Shown here piece by piece: positions 1-8,639 of a stretch of 64,000 nucleotides of DNA (position 1 is its first letter; the number at the start of each line of letters is the position of its first letter). The DNA lies in assembly GCF_019710745.1 (NCBI RefSeq), contig NZ_JAHKJW010000010.1, positions 1-64,000 on the forward strand. The letters are read 5' to 3'. The DNA is from Streptomyces beigongshangae (GTDB taxonomy: Bacteria; Actinomycetota; Actinomycetes; Streptomycetales; Streptomycetaceae). Below the pieces are notes generated by a model. That model saw nothing but the letters and a program-made list of their open reading frames with translations. It was not told where the DNA came from and made no database searches. The position numbers and the translations under genes were made by a program.

Positions 1-1376
1 GCCAGTTCCTCGGCGCCGGTCACGCCGGGGTGGCGCAGCAGCGCCGCCCCGGCCTCGCGCGGCTCGCCCCGCACCCCCTGGATCTGCGCCTGGTCGTCGA
101 CCCGCCCCAGGAACTCCGTCTCGCCGTCCGCGCGCACCCGGACCAGGTCACCGGTCCGGTACAGCCGGGACCCGGCGGGGCCGTGCGGATCGGCGGTGAA
201 GCGGGCCGCGGTGGGGCCGGGACGGCCGTGATAGCCGCGGGCCAGCCCCGGTCCCGCGAGGTACAGCTCACCGGGCGTCCCGGCCGGGACGGGCCGCAGG
301 GCCCCGTCCAGCACCCGGGCGCGGACACCGGTGGACGGCCGCCCGGCCGGCGGCCGTCCACCAGGTCGGACCGGCCGGACGAGCGCGTCGACGGTCGCCT
401 CGGCCGGACCGTACCTGTTGTGGCAGCGGGTGCCGGGCGCGGCGGCGAGGGCCGCGCGCAGCTCGTCGTCGAGCGCCCCGCCCCCCACGGTGATCACCGA
501 GGGCCGGTGCCGGTCCGCGTCCAGCAGGCCCGCCGCCACCAGGGGCCGCAGCAGGGAGGGGGTCTCGTCCAGGACGTCGATCCGGTGGCGTCCGACGTAC
601 GCGAGCATGGCCGCGGCGTCCTCGTGGGTGTCGTGGTCGACGACGTGCAGTTCGTGCCCGGCCAGCAGCCACAGCAGCGGCACCCAGGAGGCGTCGGACG
701 ACAGGGCCGCGGTGTGCGCCACCCGCAGCCGCCGGCCCCCGGCGTCCCGCGTCGCCGGGCCGATGAACCGGGCGCGGTGACGGTGGAACAGGTCGGTCAG
801 CCCGGCGTGCGTGACGACGACCCCTTCGGGGACGCCCGAGGAGCCGGAGGCGTACGTCAGACAGGCGGCGTTCAGCGGGAGGGGGCCGGGCACGGCCGGA
901 CCGGGGGCGGCGGGGGAGCCGGCACGGGGCACCGGTGTCCCGGCGTCCGAGGGCACGGGCTCGGCGCCGCCCGGTGCACCGGCGTCCACGAACACCGGGT
1001 CCGCCCCGCTCGCGGACGTCCGGTGCGCCAGGTCGCGGCGGGTGAGCACCAGGGGGGCGGCGCAGTCCCGGAGAAGGAGGCGCAGCCGCTCGTCCGGGTG
1101 GCGGGGGTCCAGCGGGACCAGTACGCCGCCGGCCCGCACGATCGCGAGCAGACCGGTCACCATGTCCACGCCGCGCCCGACGCACAGGGCGACCGGCGTC
1201 TCCGGGCGGGTGCCGCGCCGCACGAGGCGCTCGGCGAGCCGGTCCACCCGGTCCGCGAGCTCGCCGAAGGTGAGACCCACCGCCCCGTGCCGCACCGCGG
1301 TCACGTCCGGAGTGCGCGCGGCCTGCGCGTCGAACAGGTCACCCAGTACGAGTTCCCCCGCACCTTTCCCGCGCAT
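1..1376 (-). CDS. NRPS-type adenylation domain protein, partial (runs off window start)
   Basis: The minus-strand frame opening at ATG 1376 reads MRGKGAGELVLGDLFDAQAA and stays open to base 1. It follows the amino-acid adenylation fold: an A3-like loop (TYASGSSGVPEGVVVTH), an A5 motif (NRYGPAEATVD), an A7 motif (YRTGDLVR) and an A8 region (GRVDDQAQIQGVRGEPREA). Such domains activate an amino acid as aminoacyl-AMP and load it onto a carrier protein. Two oddities are visible: the conserved Lys of A3 (PKG) is Glu here, and A8 lacks the usual KIRG. No condensation domain precedes it, so it begins as a stand-alone A domain or an initiation module. It is divergent from the ACP operon at 1818, so a shared natural-product cluster is likely but inferred. 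Confidence 0.8.
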   Translation of the reverse strand, partial: MRGKGAGELVLGDLFDAQAARTPDVTAVRHGAVGLTFGELADRVDRLAERLVRRGTRPETPVALCVGRGVDMVTGLLAIVRAGGVLVPLDPRHPDERLRLLLRDCAAPLVLTRRDLAHRTSASGADPVFVDAGAPGGAEPVPSDAGTPVPRAGSPAAPGPAVPGPLPLNAACLTYASGSSGVPEGVVVTHAGLTDLFHRHRARFIGPATRDAGGRRLRVAHTAALSSDASWVPLLWLLAGHELHVVDHDTHEDAAAMLAYVGRHRIDVLDETPSLLRPLVAAGLLDADRHRPSVITVGGGALDDELRAALAAAPGTRCHNRYGPAEATVDALVRPVRPGGRPPAGRPSTGVRARVLDGALRPVPAGTPGELYLAGPGLARGYHGRPGPTAARFTADPHGPAGSRLYRTGDLVRVRADGETEFLGRVDDQAQIQGVRGEPREAGAALLRHPGVTGAEEL

Positions 1377-1817
1377 TCAACGCCTTCCGGTCCGGCTGCG
1401 AAAGGACCGCCGAGCCGCGGTCCGACACCGTTCGCCCACAGTGATCGAAATGGCGTGGAGGATATGCGCCCCGCCTTTTGCGCGCCGTGCGGTCGACCTG
1501 GTCGACCTGGTTGAGCCGTGAAGTCGATCTGTTCATGTTATTCACTGACCGGTCACTCGCCTGGTGAGGCTAACAGCACCGCTGATAAGCGACAACGCGC
1601 CCGCCCGCACTGTTCCAAGGAGGCCGGAAATCGATCATCCCTCTGTCGGCCACGCGCCGAAAAGCACCTCTTGACCTTCGCCGCGCCGACCTGCTTACGG
1701 CCCTCACCTGGACTTACGGGCACGGTGGGATCGGTGGGCGGTCTTGGCCGCGGGGTGGCCACGATGATATGAACGAAGAAGGTGCGCGATGGGGCTGATC
1801 TTTCCTGAGGAGACCGA
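1377..1817. promoter_or_regulatory. Divergent intergenic region between A-domain gene and extender-unit operon
   Basis: About 440 bases without a convincing gene lie between two divergent starts. Short frames here are shadows with no recognisable product. The region must hold the promoters of both transcription units. A GAGGAG ribosome-binding site sits just before the GTG at 1818. I could not assign -10/-35 hexamers with confidence. Confidence 0.4.
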
Positions 1818-2225
1818 GTGGACGATCGACATCCGGATTCGATCGCGGATCCTGTCACGGACACGGACACGGTCGCGAATCCGGTCACGGATCCGGTTCC
1901 ACCTCCGTCGGACAGCGTACTCGACGCTCTGCGATCGTTCCTCGCCTCGGCCCTGCCCGGCACCGCTCTGGGTATTCACGACGACTACTTCGAGCAGGGA
2001 AACGCGAATTCCCTGTTCGCCCTGGAACTGGTCACCTTTGTGGAGCGGGAGTTCTCGGTCGTCGTCGAGGTGGAGGACCTGGATCTGGACAATTTCCGCA
2101 CCCTCGCCCGTACCGCCGGGTTCGTCCGTGCCAAACGCGCCGTCCCCCCGTCCGGGCCCGGACGGGCGGACGGCCCCGCGGACGTTTCCGCGGACAGCTC
2201 CACGCACGACTCCACGCATGGCTGA
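1818..2225 (+). CDS. Discrete acyl carrier protein of a glycerate-derived extender-unit pathway (FkbJ-like)
   Basis: This 135-residue protein starts at GTG 1818 behind a GAGGAG ribosome-binding site. The carrier-protein fold spans about residues 33-105. The phosphopantetheine serine is Ser65 in GNANSLFALE, followed by the helix ELVTFVEREF. The N-terminal 30 residues (repeated D/P/V/T) and the C-terminal tail are low-complexity. Stand-alone ACPs next to FkbH, acyl-CoA dehydrogenase and hydroxyacyl-CoA dehydrogenase homologues carry glyceryl, hydroxymalonyl or methoxymalonyl units in FK520, ansamitocin and zwittermicin biosynthesis. It overlaps the next gene by 8 bases (start 2218), which indicates translational coupling. 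Confidence 0.85.
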   Translation: MDDRHPDSIADPVTDTDTVANPVTDPVPPPSDSVLDALRSFLASALPGTALGIHDDYFEQGNANSLFALELVTFVEREFSVVVEVEDLDLDNFRTLARTAGFVRAKRAVPPSGPGRADGPADVSADSSTHDSTHG

Positions 2226-3384
2226 GGCGGACGGGGCGCTGTTCGCCGGCTCCGTCCGGCCGCACGCCGCCTCCTGGGACCGGGCCGGGGAACTCCCCTC
2301 CGGGATCGTCCGGGATCTCGCCCGCGCCGGTCTGCTCGCCTGCGACCTGCCCACCCGGTACGGCGGGAGCGCGTCGCCGCCCCTGGTACTCGGACGGCTC
2401 TGCGCCGAACTGGGCGGTGTGTGCTCGGCGTTGCGCAGCCTGGTGACCGTGCAGGGCATGGTCGCCGCGAGTGTGCTGCGCTGGGGCACCGAGGGGCAGC
2501 GGGCCCGCTGGCTGCCCGCGCTGGCGGGCGGCGACCTGCTGGCCGGGTTCGCCGCCACGGAGGACGGGGCCGGCACCGAACTGTCCGCCGTGGCCTCGAC
2601 CGTCCGGCGCGACGCCGCCGGCCTGGTGCTGGACGGCCGCAAGCGATGGGTGACCTTCGGCGGGCGCGCCGGCGTCCTCCTGGTACTCGCCCGGCTCGAC
2701 GGGCACCCGACGACCGTGCTGGTCGAGGCGGACCGGCCGGGCGTCACCACCGAACCGGTGCACGGCCTGCTCGGACTGCGCGCGGCGCACGTGGCCCACG
2801 TCGGCTTCGACGCCGTACGGGTCCCGGAGGAGAACCTGCTGGCACCCCCGGGCTTCGGGCTCTCCCACGTCGCCGCGACCGCACTCGACCACGGGCGGTA
2901 CACGGTCGCGTGGGGCTGCGCCGGAATGGCCGCCGCCTGTGTGGACCACGCCTCGGCACACGCCGCCGGCCGCCGGCAGGGGGAAGTCCTCCTCTCCGAC
3001 CACCAGGTGGTCCGGGCCCGGCTCGGACGCGCCGTGGTCGCCACGGCCGCCGCGCGCGAACTGTGCGCGCGCGCCGCCGCGTCACGGCAGGACGGCGGCC
3101 CCGAGGCGCTGCTGGACACCGTGATCGCGAAGTACGCGGCGGCCCGGGCCGCCGCCACGGTGAGCCAGGACGCCCTGCAGCTGATGGGCGCCGTGGGCTG
3201 CACGGCCGACAGCCCGGTGGAGCGCTTCTTCCGGGACGCGAGGATCACCCAGCTCATCGAGGGGGCGGAACAGGTGGCCGAGGTGCGCATAGGGGAACAC
3301 GCGCTGCGCGGACACGCGGGGCGGCCGACCGGCGAGCGGGCGGTCGATGACCGGGCAGCGGCGGCGGACGGACCGGGCCGGTGA
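2218..3384 (+). CDS. Acyl-CoA dehydrogenase-like enzyme acting on ACP-bound substrate (FkbI-like)
   Basis: This 388-residue acyl-CoA dehydrogenase starts at ATG 2218 inside the end of the ACP gene. Helical N-terminal, beta-barrel (FAATEDGAGTELSAVAS) and C-terminal helical regions are recognisable, as is the terminal QLIEGAEQVAEVRIG segment, where this family places flavin and active-site contacts. In the FK520/ansamitocin pathway the homologue works with the 3-hydroxyacyl-CoA dehydrogenase to oxidise glyceryl-ACP towards hydroxymalonyl-ACP. The four-gene order ACP, dehydrogenase, FkbH, hydroxyacyl dehydrogenase supports that role. It overlaps the FkbH gene by GTGA at 3381. The C-terminal 25 residues are Ala/Arg-rich and probably disordered. 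Confidence 0.85.
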   Translation: MAEADGALFAGSVRPHAASWDRAGELPSGIVRDLARAGLLACDLPTRYGGSASPPLVLGRLCAELGGVCSALRSLVTVQGMVAASVLRWGTEGQRARWLPALAGGDLLAGFAATEDGAGTELSAVASTVRRDAAGLVLDGRKRWVTFGGRAGVLLVLARLDGHPTTVLVEADRPGVTTEPVHGLLGLRAAHVAHVGFDAVRVPEENLLAPPGFGLSHVAATALDHGRYTVAWGCAGMAAACVDHASAHAAGRRQGEVLLSDHQVVRARLGRAVVATAAARELCARAAASRQDGGPEALLDTVIAKYAAARAAATVSQDALQLMGAVGCTADSPVERFFRDARITQLIEGAEQVAEVRIGEHALRGHAGRPTGERAVDDRAAAADGPGR

Positions 3385-4520
3385 ACACGGTCAAGTGCCT
3401 GGTCTGGGATCTCGACGACACCCTGTGGGACGGGGTGGTGCTGGAAGGCGACCGGCCCCGGCCGTTCACCGCCGCCGTCGAGACGCTGCGGACACTCGAC
3501 CGGCGGGGCATCCTGCACGCGGTGGCGAGCCGCGGAGACCCGCAGACCTCCGAGGCGCACCTGGCCCACCACGGCCTCGCCGAGCTGTTCAGCGCGGTGG
3601 AGATCGGCTGGGGCGGCAAGTCGGACGCGGTGCGGCGGATCGCCCGCACGCTCGGCCTCGCGCCGGAGGCCGTCGCGTTCGTGGACAACGACCCCGTCGA
3701 ACGGGCCGAGGTGGCCTCGGTGCTTCCCGGCGTCCGCTGCTACCGCGCGGACCAGGTCGGCGAACTGCCCGCCCGCCCCGAGTTCACTCCCGAGTTCGTC
3801 ACGGACGAGGCACGGCAGCGCCGCCGGCTCTACCGCGTGGAACGCCACCGCACCCAGGCCGAGCAGGACTTCGAGGGATCGAAGGGCGAGTTCCTCGCCT
3901 CCCTGGACCTGACCATGACGGTCCGGCGCGCGACCGAGGAGGATCTGGCGCGCGCCCACGAACTGACCGTACGCACCCACCAGCTCAACACCACCGGACT
4001 CACCCTGAACATGATCGAACTGCGCCGCCTGGCCGCGTCACCCGACCACGAGGTGCTGGTCGCCGGGTTACGGGACCGGTTCGGCTCCTACGGCACGATC
4101 GGGCTCGCCGTCTCGGAACTGACCGGAACCGACAGCGTGCTGCTGCTGTTGCTGACCTCGTGCCGGGTGCTGTCCCGCGGGGTCGGCGCCGTACTGCTGG
4201 ACCACGTCGTGCACCGGGCGGTGCGGGCGGGACTGCGTCCGGTGGCACGGTTCGTGTCCACTCCGGTCAACCAGGTCATGCTGGTGACCCTGCGGTTCGC
4301 CGGGTTCCGGGTCATCGAGCGGCACGGCGACCGGATGGTGCTGGCCGCGGATCCCGGCCGGCTGCCCAGGACCCGCCCGCGCCACGTCCGCGTCGTCGCC
4401 GACGCCCCGGGCGGAACGGGCCGGGAAGACGTCGCCCGGTGGGCCGGCAGGGCCGGCAGGGCTGACGGGGCTGACGGGGCCGATCGGGCTCAGGACATCG
4501 ACGAGAGGGCGAGCCGGTGA
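3381..4520 (+). CDS. FkbH-like HAD protein: glyceryl transferase/phosphatase loading ACP
   Basis: This 379-residue protein starts at GTG 3381, overlapping the previous stop. The N-terminal HAD domain shows the catalytic motif VWDLDDTLWDGVV (residues 8-20), followed by the motif with VASRGDP and the acidic motif AVAFVDNDPVERAEV. The C-terminal third has a GNAT-like fold (TMTVRRATEEDLARAHELT onward). FkbH proteins take 1,3-bisphosphoglycerate, dephosphorylate it and load a glyceryl unit onto the partner ACP. This is the committing step, so it fixes the pathway as glycerate-derived rather than serine-derived. A Gly-Ala-Asp tandem run near residues 350-370 is a low-complexity tail. It overlaps the next gene by GTGA at 4517. 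Confidence 0.88.
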   Translation: MNTVKCLVWDLDDTLWDGVVLEGDRPRPFTAAVETLRTLDRRGILHAVASRGDPQTSEAHLAHHGLAELFSAVEIGWGGKSDAVRRIARTLGLAPEAVAFVDNDPVERAEVASVLPGVRCYRADQVGELPARPEFTPEFVTDEARQRRRLYRVERHRTQAEQDFEGSKGEFLASLDLTMTVRRATEEDLARAHELTVRTHQLNTTGLTLNMIELRRLAASPDHEVLVAGLRDRFGSYGTIGLAVSELTGTDSVLLLLLTSCRVLSRGVGAVLLDHVVHRAVRAGLRPVARFVSTPVNQVMLVTLRFAGFRVIERHGDRMVLAADPGRLPRTRPRHVRVVADAPGGTGREDVARWAGRAGRADGADGADRAQDIDERASR

Positions 4521-5446
4521 CGGACACCGCGCGGCGCACGGACGGTGCGGCCGGTACGGCCGGCGTGGTCGGCGCGGGCGTGATGGGAGTGGGGGTCACC
4601 CAGTGCCTGGTCACGGCCGGGTACACCGTGGTGACCGTCGACACCGACCCGGCCGCCCTGGCCACCGCCCCCCGGCGGCTGCGCGACGGACTGCGTCTGC
4701 ACCGGCTGCTGAACCCCGGTGCCAGCGCCAGTGCTGGCGCCGATGGTTCCCCGTCGGCGGCGCAACCCTCGTCCCGCGTGCGCTGGAGCGACCGGCTCCC
4801 CGACCTCGCCGACGCCTCGTTCGTCGTGGAGTGCGCCCGGGAGAACCCCGCCGTCAAGGAGGGGGTGTTCCGCGAACTGGACGCGCTCTGCCCGCCGCGG
4901 ACCGTGCTCGCCTCCTGCACCTCCGCCATCCCGGTCGCCGGGCTGGCCGCCGTCACCGGCCGGGCCGACCGGGTGCTCGGCATGCACTTCATGAACCCCG
5001 CCCCGCTCAAGGACACGGTCGAGGTCATCACCACCCCGGCGACCTCCGAGGAGACGCTGGACCGCGCCCTGGCGCTCCTCGGCAGCCTCGGCAAGCGGGG
5101 CGTCGTGGTGTCCGACGCCCCCGGCTTCGTGTCCAACCGGGTCCTGATGCTGACCGTCAACGAGGCGGCCGCCGTGGTCGGGGCGGGCACCGCGGAGGCC
5201 GCGCAGGTCGACGACATCTTCCAGAGCTGCTTCGGACACCCCATGGGACCGCTGGCCACGGCCGACCTCATCGGGCTCGACACGGTGCTCGACTCGCTGG
5301 ACGTCCTGCGGCAGTACACCGGCGACGACAGGTTCCAGCCGTGTCCGCTGCTGGTGCGACTGGTCGGCGAGGGCAGGACGGGCCGCAAGAGCGGGGCGGG
5401 CTTCCACGATTACCGGACGTCCGCCACCCGGCGGTCGACCACCTGA
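4517..5446 (+). CDS. 3-hydroxyacyl-CoA dehydrogenase family enzyme (FkbK-like, glyceryl-ACP oxidation)
   Basis: This 309-residue enzyme starts at GTG 4517. An NAD-binding Rossmann motif (VVGAGVMGVGVTQ) lies near the N-terminus. Family features include SCTSAIPVAGLA, the catalytic His region RVLGMHFMNPAPL and the C-terminal domain GHPMGPLATADLIGLD. In glycerate-derived extender pathways this oxidises the glyceryl-ACP alcohol to the aldehyde stage. It is the last gene of the operon. The O-methyltransferase (FkbG) that completes methoxymalonyl-ACP in related clusters is not found before or after it, so the end product here may be hydroxymalonyl-ACP, or the methyltransferase lies outside the window. 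Confidence 0.85.
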   Translation: MTDTARRTDGAAGTAGVVGAGVMGVGVTQCLVTAGYTVVTVDTDPAALATAPRRLRDGLRLHRLLNPGASASAGADGSPSAAQPSSRVRWSDRLPDLADASFVVECARENPAVKEGVFRELDALCPPRTVLASCTSAIPVAGLAAVTGRADRVLGMHFMNPAPLKDTVEVITTPATSEETLDRALALLGSLGKRGVVVSDAPGFVSNRVLMLTVNEAAAVVGAGTAEAAQVDDIFQSCFGHPMGPLATADLIGLDTVLDSLDVLRQYTGDDRFQPCPLLVRLVGEGRTGRKSGAGFHDYRTSATRRSTT

Positions 5447-5789
5447 CACCGACCGGCGCTCCGGAAGCAGTCGGCGCGATCGACGGCGCCGGTCACCCAG
5501 GTCAGGATGCGGGTCTTCACCGCGGACGAGGTACCGGCGGACACCACCGCTCCCATCCGCCCGGGCCCGGGGGCGGGAGTTCTGCCCGCCTGGGCGTCTT
5601 TCTCGATGCGTACGTCTGGCAGAAGCCCGCTTTGACGCCGCTCGGCTCGCCGACGGACCGCACTGCGAGGCGTTTGAGCGGTTCGCCCTCCTGGGGCGAC
5701 CGTGCTGCGTGGGCGGTCGTGCGGAATCCGGCTTCCGCCCTCAGCGGCACTGCGTAGGGTGGGGATTCCGAACGGATCATGGGGGGCTC
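5447..5789. other. Intergenic stretch after extender-unit operon
   Basis: These 343 bases hold no convincing gene. Distant complementary arms GACCGGCGC and GCGCCGGTC flank about 25 bases just after the stop at 5446 and could form a long-looped terminator, but there is no T tract. The downstream end carries a GGGGGG stretch that serves the GTG at 5790. Confidence 0.35.
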
Positions 5790-6425
5790 GTGAGTCCGAA
5801 GAACGCCTACATGGAGACCGCCGCGCAGGCCGTAGCCCTGCTGGACACACCAGAAGTGGCCGCCTCGTGGGAGAAACCCAGTGCGTTGGCGCAGTGGACC
5901 GTCGGCGGTCTGGCCGGCCACCTCGCCTATCAGATCCTCAGCGTGGATGCGGCGGTGGAAGGACCCGCCTCCGGGCAGGAACCCATCCCTGTGCTGGAAC
6001 ACTACGCGCGGGCCGTGTGGATCGACGCGCCGCTCGACGGTGAGATCAGCTCCGGAATCCGGGCGAAGGGTGAAGGCATCTCGTCCGAAGGCGTGCGGCT
6101 GCTGGTCGAGCGCGTCCACGCCGCACTCGACCAGCAGCGAACCGGCCTCGAGGAGATGCATGGCGACCGGGTGGTGTTCATGCCGCAGACAGGGTGGGCA
6201 CTGAGCCTGGACGACTTCCTCGTGACCCGGTTGGTCGAGCTCGCCGTGCACATGGATGACCTGGCGGTCAGCGTGGGCCTCGGCGCGCCGGATCTGCCGG
6301 GCGCGGCCCTCGATCCCGTGGTGGCGCTGCTGACCGGGCTTGCCGTCCGGCGTCATGGCCAAGCGGCCCTGCTGCGCGCCCTGACGCGTGCGGAGCGGGC
6401 ACCAGCTGCGATCAACGTGTTCTGA
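5790..6425 (+). CDS. Maleylpyruvate isomerase N-terminal (mycothiol-dependent, DinB-like) family protein
   Basis: The start is taken at GTG 5790 (VSPKNAYMETAAQAV), seven bases after a G-rich ribosome-binding site. ATG 5811 is the alternative. The product is about 211 residues, a four-helix DinB/MDMPI bundle. The metal-ligand positions are recognisable as His in VGGLAGHLAYQ and His in RLVELAVHMDDLA. Family members are mycothiol-dependent metalloenzymes that isomerise or detoxify small electrophiles, but most homologues have no assigned substrate. It stands alone downstream of the extender-unit operon with no obvious functional link. Confidence 0.75.
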   Translation: MSPKNAYMETAAQAVALLDTPEVAASWEKPSALAQWTVGGLAGHLAYQILSVDAAVEGPASGQEPIPVLEHYARAVWIDAPLDGEISSGIRAKGEGISSEGVRLLVERVHAALDQQRTGLEEMHGDRVVFMPQTGWALSLDDFLVTRLVELAVHMDDLAVSVGLGAPDLPGAALDPVVALLTGLAVRRHGQAALLRALTRAERAPAAINVF

Positions 6426-6475
6426 ACGTCGCGTCAGCCCGGTCGGCCCGGGCTTTGGCGCGGGCGGGGCGGTAG

Positions 6476-6730
6476 GGCCCGGACGGGACATGGCTGATAC
6501 ACCGCAGCTTCGACCGGGACTTCGACCGGGGAGCGGCGACCTGGCGGCAACGCGTCTTCCTGCGTCTGGAACAGTTCGCCGCCGCCACCGGGGTGTTCGG
6601 GCACCTCCCTGAGATGGGAGCGGCGGCCCGCGGGACCCTCTCGCGTCTGGAGCGGCACTGGACCCGGCAGCCGGTGGCCATGTCCCCCGCCTTCCGCGGG
6701 GTCTCTGCGCGGACCGCCGGTGCCGAGTGA
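6476..6730 (+). pseudogene. C-terminal remnant of an unidentified protein
   Basis: An open frame from just after a TAG at 6473 to TGA 6728 has coding-like composition and ends MSPAFRGVSARTAGAE. It reads LIHRSFDRDFDRGAATW, then LRLEQFAAATGVFGHLPEM and LERHWTRQPV. There is no start codon or ribosome-binding site, so it looks like the 3' stump of a deleted gene. I do not recognise the family. Confidence 0.3.
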
Positions 6731-6869
6731 CAGCCGAGGCAGGGGTTCTTCTCCTGGCCCGAAGGATCCTGCCGGGTGAAGCGGCCGGTGCCGGGTGGCG
6801 GGCTGTCACCACGGCTCCCGGACTGCCCTCGGGTCCGCGCCTCGGCTCGTCCCGTTCCAGCGCCCGCGG

Positions 6870-7649
6870 TCAGCCGCGCACGTGCAGCCCGAACCCCGTG
6901 CGGCCCGCCGCTTCCAGTCCCTCCTTCAGGTGCAGCGAGGGGATCTCGTAGTCGCCGGAATTCTGCCGCCGGAACGCGATCGGTTCGGTCGACTCCAGGG
7001 TCAGCAGGCGCTGTTCCCATGCCTTGGCGATGTCCGGGTAGTCCTCGGTGGTCGTCCGGTCGGCGCCGTACAGCACGAACGGCGGCAGCACCTCGATGCC
7101 CGGGTAGTAGAGGATGCCGTGGTGGATCGGGAACAGCAGATCGTCGATGGGCCCGCTGATCCCGCGAGCGGAGTAGTGCGGCTCCAGGCCGCCGACGGTC
7201 ACCGACAGCACGGCCTTCCGGCCCGCGAGGGTGCCTTCACCGAAGCGCTCGCCGTACTTCGTGTCGCTGTGCTCGCCGACGCCGTACGCGAAGTGGAAGC
7301 TGAACACCCGGTCCACCCAGCCCTTGAGGATCGCGGGCATCGTGTACCACCACAGCGGGAACTGGAAGACGACCGTGTCGGCCCACAGCAGCTTCTCCTG
7401 CTCGGCGCGGACGTCCGGGGTGAGCGTCCCGGCGTCGAAGGCCCGGCCCGATTCCCGGGCGACCTTCAGCGGGCTCGATGCGCCGGGGCCGAAGTCCGCG
7501 GCGTCCACGACCGCCTTCCAGTTCATCGCGTACAGATCGCTCACCCGCACCTCGTGCCCGGCGCTCTCCAGCGTGGACACCGCGAGGTCCTTCAGCGAGC
7601 CGTTGAGCGACTTCGGCTCCGGGTGGGCGTAGACGATCAGCGTCTTCAT
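6870..7649 (-). CDS. NAD(P)H:quinone oxidoreductase, flavodoxin-fold (KefF/MdaB-like)
   Basis: This 259-residue protein starts at ATG 7649. The N-terminus MKTLIVYAHPEPKSLNGSL is the phosphate-binding start of the two-electron quinone reductase family. The active-site segment FQFPLWWYTMPAILKGWVDRVF is strongly conserved. Such FMN/FAD enzymes reduce quinones or other electrophiles to avoid semiquinone stress. The divergent MmyB-like regulator at 7789, 139 bases away, is the likely controller. This reductase/XRE pairing is common in Streptomyces. Confidence 0.88.
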   Translation of the reverse strand: MKTLIVYAHPEPKSLNGSLKDLAVSTLESAGHEVRVSDLYAMNWKAVVDAADFGPGASSPLKVARESGRAFDAGTLTPDVRAEQEKLLWADTVVFQFPLWWYTMPAILKGWVDRVFSFHFAYGVGEHSDTKYGERFGEGTLAGRKAVLSVTVGGLEPHYSARGISGPIDDLLFPIHHGILYYPGIEVLPPFVLYGADRTTTEDYPDIAKAWEQRLLTLESTEPIAFRRQNSGDYEIPSLHLKEGLEAAGRTGFGLHVRG

Positions 7650-7788
7650 GGGAACTCCTTCGGATCGGATGCCTCCGATCCTGGACGCCCCGCCGTCCGG
7701 TATTCAGGGGCTCCTCATCCACCGGACGGGACTTCCTGGTAACGGCAGGACCACCCTCACGGGCCCGCGCCGAAGCCATACTGGGCAC

Positions 7789-8637
7789 ATGGACGATCTC
7801 GCGGGCTTCCTGCGGACCCGGCGTTCCCGGGTCGACCCGGCGTCCGCCGGCATCCCCACCGACAGCCGCCGCCGGGTCGAAGGGCTGCGCCGCGAAGAGG
7901 TCGCGCACCTGTCCGGAGTCAGTGTCGACTACTACGTACGCCTGGAGCAGGGCCGCGCGACCCAGCCCTCCGAGCAGGTCCTCGACGCCCTCGCCCGCGT
8001 CCTGGACCTCGACGAGACCGAACGCGGACACCTCTACCGGCTTGTCCGACAGCGCCGCCACCACGCGAAGGCACCGAGCGGGCGGGTCCGGCCCGAGCTG
8101 CTGCGCGTCCTGGACCTGGTGGGCGACGCACCCGCGCTGATCATGAACCACCGCATGGACGTACTCGCCGGGAACCGCCTGGCCAAACTCCTCTACGGCC
8201 GCCCGATGCCGGGCCTGAACACCGCCCGGCACATCTTCCTCGAGGAAGCCGAGCGCGGCCTGTACGCGGGCTGGGAGAACTGCACCCTCGACGCGGTCGG
8301 GCACCTGCGCCTGGCCGCCGGCAAATACCCCGAGGACCCCCGCCTGGCCTCACTCATCGGCGAGCTGGCGATGGGCAGTGAACGCTTCCGCCGCCTCTGG
8401 GCCCGCGCGGACGTGCGCGCCCGCGCCCATGGACGCAAGGCGTACCGGCACCCCCTGGTCGGACTGCTGGAACTGCACCATGAGAACTTCGCGCTGCCGA
8501 ACGAATCAGGCATCGAGCTACTGGTGCTGTTCGCGGCCCCCGCCAGCCCCGCCGAGGACGGACTACGCCTGCTCGCCAAGCTGGGCACCGACAACGACAA
8601 CGCACATCCCCCGGCGAACGCCCAGATCCGCGAGTAA
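7789..8637 (+). CDS. XRE-family regulator with MmyB-like ligand-binding domain
   Basis: The start is chosen at ATG 7789 (MDDLAGFLRTRRSRVDP). An upstream in-frame start exists but adds a non-conserved leader. The helix-turn-helix covers about residues 30-80 (GLRREEVAHLSGVSVDYYVRLEQG). The MmyB ligand-binding domain follows, with LMNHRMDVLAGNRLA-type, NTARHIFLE and HPLVGLLELHHENFALP blocks. The length is 282 residues, full for the family. MmyB-like domains bind fatty-acid-like ligands. It is divergent from the quinone reductase at 7649, and the intervening 139 bases should contain its operator. Confidence 0.88.
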   Translation: MDDLAGFLRTRRSRVDPASAGIPTDSRRRVEGLRREEVAHLSGVSVDYYVRLEQGRATQPSEQVLDALARVLDLDETERGHLYRLVRQRRHHAKAPSGRVRPELLRVLDLVGDAPALIMNHRMDVLAGNRLAKLLYGRPMPGLNTARHIFLEEAERGLYAGWENCTLDAVGHLRLAAGKYPEDPRLASLIGELAMGSERFRRLWARADVRARAHGRKAYRHPLVGLLELHHENFALPNESGIELLVLFAAPASPAEDGLRLLAKLGTDNDNAHPPANAQIRE

Positions 8638-8639
8638 CC

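Noticed and set aside
30..1521. Long plus-strand frames over the first 1.5 kb
   Set aside because: They are Arg/Gly/Pro-rich antisense shadows of the adenylation domain, which shows clear core motifs on the minus strand.
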